Part shown: one piece after another, positions 60,132-64,000 of the stretch
Layout of the letters: each line of letters starts with the position of its first letter
Position numbering within the stretch: the first letter of the stretch is position 1
NCBI GenBank assembly: GCA_963784195.1
Contig: CAWARA010000009.1
Location: 1-64,000, forward strand
DNA from: CAVQAH01 sp963784195
GTDB lineage: Bacteria; Acidobacteriota; Vicinamibacteria; Vicinamibacterales; 2-12-FULL-66-21
DNA: 64,000 nucleotides
Reading direction: 5' to 3'
Notes under the pieces: generated by a model
Database searches by the model: none
The model's input: only the letters and a program-made list of their open reading frames with translations
Told to the model about the DNA's origin: nothing
Position numbers and translations under genes: made by a program

Positions 60132-61172
60132 TCAGAACGGATACTGTCCTACATTTGACTTATCGATCGCGATCCAGCCGGAGCCGGCGAGGCCATGCGG
60201 GGTTCCGGGAATCCTTTTCAAGTTGCGGTAGCCTGGCAGGTCAAGATCGAGACCGGCGGCAATCTTCTCTCCCTTGATGAGCATTAGCGCCAGCTTGACT
60301 TGAGCCTGCCCTGCGACCAGTGGGTCCCACAGAAAAATGTTGTCAACCGCGCCGTCGTCCAGGAATTCGCCCGCAACCGATGGCAGGCTCGTTCCCATGA
60401 CGCAGGTCTTGCCCTGAAGCCCGGCCTCCCGGACTGCTCTTCCAATTCCCGCCACATCCACAACCGAGCTGCCTTCGAAGCCCTCGAGGTCAGGATGTTT
60501 TGCCAGCAGCTCCTTCGCTTTCTGATAGGCGGTTTCGAGGCGCTCGGCGCTTTCAACCGGAGCAGAAATGCGCACGATCTTCGGATACTGTTGCCTCGCG
60601 CGCTCGTAAGCCGCCGTTGCCCATCGCATATGGCTGCGAGCGGTGGTGTGGCCGACGAACGCGACATACTTGCCGTTACCACCCATGCACGACGCCAGCT
60701 GATCCATCAGGTGCGAGCCAAAGGCGAGGTTATCGAATGCCTCGATGTCCACATCGGTGTTCACCTGATTGCTCGCCTCGTGTGTCACCACTTTTATTCC
60801 CGCCGCCCGCGCCTGCTTCAAGACCTCCTCGAGCGTCTCCGGCGAATTCGGAACAACCGTGATCGCGTCGGGCTTCTCCCCAATCAGCTTCCGTATAATC
60901 TCGGCCTGCTTCTGCGGATCGGCATCGTCCGCGCCGGTCATGGTGGCGTCAACTCCATTCTGCGCGGCAAACTGTTTGATCCCCTCCTCCATGCGCTCAA
61001 ACCACCCGATCCCGGTTCGCTTGACGACCGTGACGATCCTGACTTTCTTCGTCTTCGCATCGTTTTGGTCGCCTTGGCCGGATGAAGCGCTTGCCGCAAA
61101 CAACGCAACCACAAGAATGAATGCCAGGCCGGCAACGACTACGCGCTTCGAATTCCGCATCACGGCCACCAT
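60132..61172 (-). CDS. Sugar-type ABC transporter periplasmic binding protein, 346 aa
   Basis: After a signal peptide (VVVAGLAFILVVALFAASAS) the protein has the type-I periplasmic binding fold of the rhamnose/AI-2/ribose family: IVTVVKRTGIGWFERMEEGI, the DADPQKQAEIIRKLI region, DAITVVPNSPETLEEVL, GKYVAFVGHTTARSH and GFEGSSVVDVAGIGRAV. No permease or ATPase gene is nearby, so it may pair with a transporter elsewhere or act as a sensor. The start at 61172 is one of two close Met codons (other 61160). Confidence 0.88.
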   Translation of the reverse strand: MVAVMRNSKRVVVAGLAFILVVALFAASASSGQGDQNDAKTKKVRIVTVVKRTGIGWFERMEEGIKQFAAQNGVDATMTGADDADPQKQAEIIRKLIGEKPDAITVVPNSPETLEEVLKQARAAGIKVVTHEASNQVNTDVDIEAFDNLAFGSHLMDQLASCMGGNGKYVAFVGHTTARSHMRWATAAYERARQQYPKIVRISAPVESAERLETAYQKAKELLAKHPDLEGFEGSSVVDVAGIGRAVREAGLQGKTCVMGTSLPSVAGEFLDDGAVDNIFLWDPLVAGQAQVKLALMLIKGEKIAAGLDLDLPGYRNLKRIPGTPHGLAGSGWIAIDKSNVGQYPF

Positions 61173-61347
61173 GTCACAATTTTCTTCCGTTCGGCAAGAC
61201 GCTCGTGCCACCGAATCTGAGCGGTCTCGCTTTCTGTTCAACCCGTTTGCCCGTCGACCCGCCGGAATATCGCCACTTGGAGCCGGAATCGCGGGCTGGC
61301 TGCGGCGGCCTGACTGGCACTACTATTCACGCTCTGGAGGTTCTCTC

Positions 61348-62814
61348 GTGACACAGCGCCTGCTCGGGACGGCGATGATAGCGGCTGCAGTGGTGGCATT
61401 GAGCTTATCGGGGCTGGCGCAGGCGGGCCGGCCGTTCACGACGGCATTTCCGAAAGAGGAGTTCGCCGCACGGCGCCTCAAAGTCGCGGACGCGATCGGT
61501 CGCGAGGCCGTTGCGCTGGTGCAGGCGGCGGCCACCGTGCACTCATCCGCGATGTTCCGCCAGTCGAACGAGTTCTTCTATCTCACCGGCGTCGGCGTCC
61601 CGCAGGCGATGCTGCTCATCGACGGCGCGACGAAGAAGAGCACGCTCTATCTGCCGAAACAGGACGCGTCGCGTGCAGCAGTCGAGGGCGCGCTGCTGCC
61701 GGCGGACGATCCGGCCTCAGTGGTCGTGACCACCGGGATAGACGAAGTCAAGCCGACAGAGGCACTGCAGGCGGATCTGGCGGCGCGCAACAAGGACGGC
61801 CGGGCTGACTTGTTCGTGCCGTTCCAGCCAGCCGAAGGCAGCGCCGAGAGCCGCGATGGTGCCACGCGCAGGAACAACGACGCAGCCGCGGATCCGTGGG
61901 ACGGGCGGATCTCGCGCGAGGCGCAGCTGCGCATGCTGTTGACGATGCGGGCGGGAAACTACGTGACGCGGAACCTGTCTCCGATCCTCGACGAGATGCG
62001 CGCGATTAAGAGCGCAGTCGAGATCGCGGTTATCGACAAGGCCACCCGGATCGGCGGCGAAGCCATCATGGAGGCGATGCGCAGCATCGCGCCTGGCGTT
62101 GCCGAGCAGGAGCTCGACGCGCTCGCGCGTTTCATCTTTGTCCGACACGGTGCCCAGGGTGAGGCCTATCGTGCGATTGTCGCCAGCGGCGGGAACGCCT
62201 TTTTTGCGCACCATCGCGCCTCGGACAAGGTCATGGCCGACGGCGAGCTGGTTCTGATGGACTATTGCCCGGACCTTCACTACTACCGCTGCGACGTCAC
62301 GCGACAGTGGCCGGTGAACGGCACTTTCTCGCCGGTCCAGCGCGAGCTCTACACGTTTTATCTGGGCGTCTACGAGGCCATTCTCTATTCGATCAAACCG
62401 CACGCCACCGCACAGGCGATCCTGCAGGAGGCCGTCCGGAAGATGGACCTCATGATGGCGACGATGACGTTTTCGAAGCCGTTGTACGAGAACGCGGCGA
62501 AGAAGTTCGTCGAGGGCTATCGGAGTCGCGCGCAAAACACAACCGGACGCGGCGCCAACCTCGGACATGCCGTCGGTATGTCCACCCATGACATGGGCGG
62601 CGGCTCGGGTGTCATGCGGCCGGGGCTCGTCTTCACGATCGAACCTCAGTTTCGAATTCCGGAAGAGCGCATCTTTCTCCGGCTCGAGGACATGATCGTG
62701 ATTACCGACACGGAGGCGCGGATCATCTCTGACTTCGTCCCGCGATCGATTGCCGGCGTGGAGAAGCTGATTGAGGAAGAGGGATTACTGCAGAAGTACG
62801 GGAAGATTCGCTAG
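61348..62814 (+). CDS. M24 aminopeptidase P-like metallopeptidase, secreted, 488 aa
   Basis: The GTG at 61348 has GGAGG upstream; long upstream reading is antisense to the binding-protein gene. A signal peptide (TAMIAAAVVALSLSGLAQA) is followed by the N-terminal creatinase-like domain (MFRQSNEFFYLTGVGVPQAM). The pita-bread domain has metal ligands in MDYCPDLHYYRCDVTRQWP, GHAVGMSTHD, FTIEPQFRIP and LRLEDMIVITD. The enzyme removes N-terminal residues from X-Pro peptides. The next permease gene starts 27 bases after its stop. Confidence 0.92.
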   Translation: MTQRLLGTAMIAAAVVALSLSGLAQAGRPFTTAFPKEEFAARRLKVADAIGREAVALVQAAATVHSSAMFRQSNEFFYLTGVGVPQAMLLIDGATKKSTLYLPKQDASRAAVEGALLPADDPASVVVTTGIDEVKPTEALQADLAARNKDGRADLFVPFQPAEGSAESRDGATRRNNDAAADPWDGRISREAQLRMLLTMRAGNYVTRNLSPILDEMRAIKSAVEIAVIDKATRIGGEAIMEAMRSIAPGVAEQELDALARFIFVRHGAQGEAYRAIVASGGNAFFAHHRASDKVMADGELVLMDYCPDLHYYRCDVTRQWPVNGTFSPVQRELYTFYLGVYEAILYSIKPHATAQAILQEAVRKMDLMMATMTFSKPLYENAAKKFVEGYRSRAQNTTGRGANLGHAVGMSTHDMGGGSGVMRPGLVFTIEPQFRIPEERIFLRLEDMIVITDTEARIISDFVPRSIAGVEKLIEEEGLLQKYGKIR

Positions 62815-62841
62815 CCACTCAGTTGGCACGAAGCGTTTGCC

Positions 62842-64000
62842 ATGCCGCTGCACGATCTGTCGTTAGCCGTCCGCACGTTGCGCCGAAGCCCGGCGTTCAC
62901 ACTCGCCGCTGTGCTGACCATCGCGCTCGGGATCGGCGCGAGCACGGCGATCTTCAGCGTCGCCTACGCGGTCCTGTTGCGCCCGCTTCCATATACGGAT
63001 CCGGCTCGACTCGTGGTCATGTACATGGACCTGCGGGCGCGCCACACCTTTGGGATGCCGTTCTCGAACGAGAACTACGCCGACATCCGCAACGGCTCGA
63101 CGGGTGTGTTCGAGGACATGGCTGCCGTGCGCACCGTCCGTCAGGTCCTGCCCGGAGCGGACGGCACGCCGGAACAGATCCGGCTGGCGCTGGTGACGAC
63201 GAACTTTTTCAGGCTGACGGGCGCGCAAGTCGCAATCGGCCGCGACTTCCTGGACTCCGACGGCCTGGAGCAGCCGCTGGCCGCGGTTGCCGCGGCGCCC
63301 GATGCACAGGCGCCGCCGCCGGCCGTGGCGATTCTCAGCCACGCGTACTGGCTGCGACGCTACGGCGGCGATCCGAAGGTGCTGGGCCAGCGCATTCCCG
63401 GCGGTCCGCGTCCCGAGATCGTCGGCGTGCTCGCGCCGGGACTGGAGCTGATGTTCCCGTCCGGCGCCAACGTCGAGCAGCGTCCGGACTGCTGGGTGGC
63501 GAATCGCCTGAGCTACGACAACGCGAACCGCAACACGTTCGGTCTGCGGCCGATCGGCCGGCTCAAGCCAGGGGTGACGCTGGCCAGGGCGCAGGAACAG
63601 GTGGAATCGGCCGCGGCGACGTTGGCAGGACTTTCCGCTGCAGACCACCGCCGGCTTCTACGCGCGGCTGGAGCCGATGCACGACACCCTGGTCGAAGAG
63701 GTCCGGCCCGCGATTCTCGCGCTCACCGGCGCGGTCACGTTTCTGTTCCTGATTGCCTGCGCGAACGTCGCGAACCTGGTGCTGGTCCGCGTCTGGGCGC
63801 GTGAGGGGGAGCTGGCGGTGCGCGCCGCGCTCGGAGCCGGACGGTGGCGCACCGTCCGTCAGATGTGGCCGACGCGTTCGTGCTTACTGGCCTCGGCGCG
63901 TGCGCCGGCATCGCGCTGGCCTGGATTGGCATTCGCGAGCTGCGCACGATCGCCCCGGCGAATCTTCCGCGGCTCGACGCCGTCGGCATCGACCCGACCG
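62842..64000 (+). CDS. MacB/FtsX-type permease (ADOP family), partial, frameshifted
   Basis: MPLHDLSLAVRTLRRSPAFT and helix 1 (LAAVLTIALGIGASTAIFSV) start a further permease. The first periplasmic domain runs in frame to about 63630. The central helices with ACANVANLVLVRVWAREGEL continue in a second frame, and after about 63865 a third frame gives DAFVLTGLGACAGIALAWIG to the window end. The gene is cut by the end of the window. At least two frame changes. Confidence 0.8.

Noticed and set aside
60769..61347. Long plus-strand extension upstream of the M24 peptidase
   Set aside because: It lies antisense to the binding-protein gene and lacks protein-like features; GTG at 61348 has GGAGG and begins a signal peptide.

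Overview
The window looks like chromosome from a high-GC Acidobacteriota bacterium, most plausibly Vicinamibacteria-like. This is an inference from content: several ADOP-type MacB/FtsX permeases, one with its PadR regulator, ECF sigma factor / Ser-Thr kinase modules, a TonB-dependent-receptor-like protein with an N-terminal carboxypeptidase-regulatory domain, a tricorn-type S41 protease, DUF885 and M24 peptidases and a PQQ-like propeller. All family assignments are by recognition of motifs and sequence, not by database search.

Layout. 0.1-2.3 kb: two tRNA-Arg genes, an outer-membrane barrel gene, a displaced copy of a tRNA-Arg 3' end, a GNAT gene and a small MITE-like inverted-repeat element. 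2.3-7.8 kb: two large ADOP permeases around a decayed sigma-factor remnant, ending in an orphan copy of a PadR-type promoter. 7.8-11.8 kb (minus): 2-oxoacid:ferredoxin oxidoreductase (korA, korB) overlapped by an unusual radical SAM gene. 11.9-18.4 kb: a broken 5' piece of a tricorn protease gene, an ADOP permease, a candidate SelW-like selenoprotein with in-frame UGA, then a PadR-ADOP pair. 18.4-35 kb: a secreted hypothetical protein; a sigma / kinase / outer-membrane receptor module; a secreted kinase-like protein; a polytopic membrane protein; an ankyrin protein; a DUF885 peptidase; a beta-helix/IPT surface protein. 35-38.6 kb: the intact tricorn-type protease.

38.7-44.5 kb is the most striking block. 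A helical/TPR-like gene is followed by tightly overlapping genes for a ferritin-like protein resembling aldehyde-deformylating oxygenase (ADO), a protein resembling acyl-ACP reductase (AAR), a double-GNAT acyltransferase and a DUF3419/BtaA-like transferase, with a convergent fatty acid desaturase. ADO and AAR make alkanes in cyanobacteria, so this looks like a hydrocarbon or lipid pathway in a non-cyanobacterial genome. 44.8-49.5 kb (minus) is a lanthipeptide cluster: a Nif11-leader precursor, a LanM with the ProcM-like Cys-Cys-Gly zinc site, and a PhyH dioxygenase. 49.7-64 kb holds a membrane protein, a cache-domain protein, a haloperoxidase-like/metallo-beta-lactamase pair, a second sigma/kinase module, DUF4242, a cold-shock protein, a PQQ-like propeller, a lone sugar-binding protein, an M24 peptidase and the start of another ADOP permease.

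Caveat: about 16 genes have reading frames broken by single-base-type shifts while the protein sequence stays conserved on both sides, with at least 24 shifts in all. This is far more than normal gene decay and suggests indel errors in the assembly. I therefore give such genes as one feature across the frames and state where the break lies.
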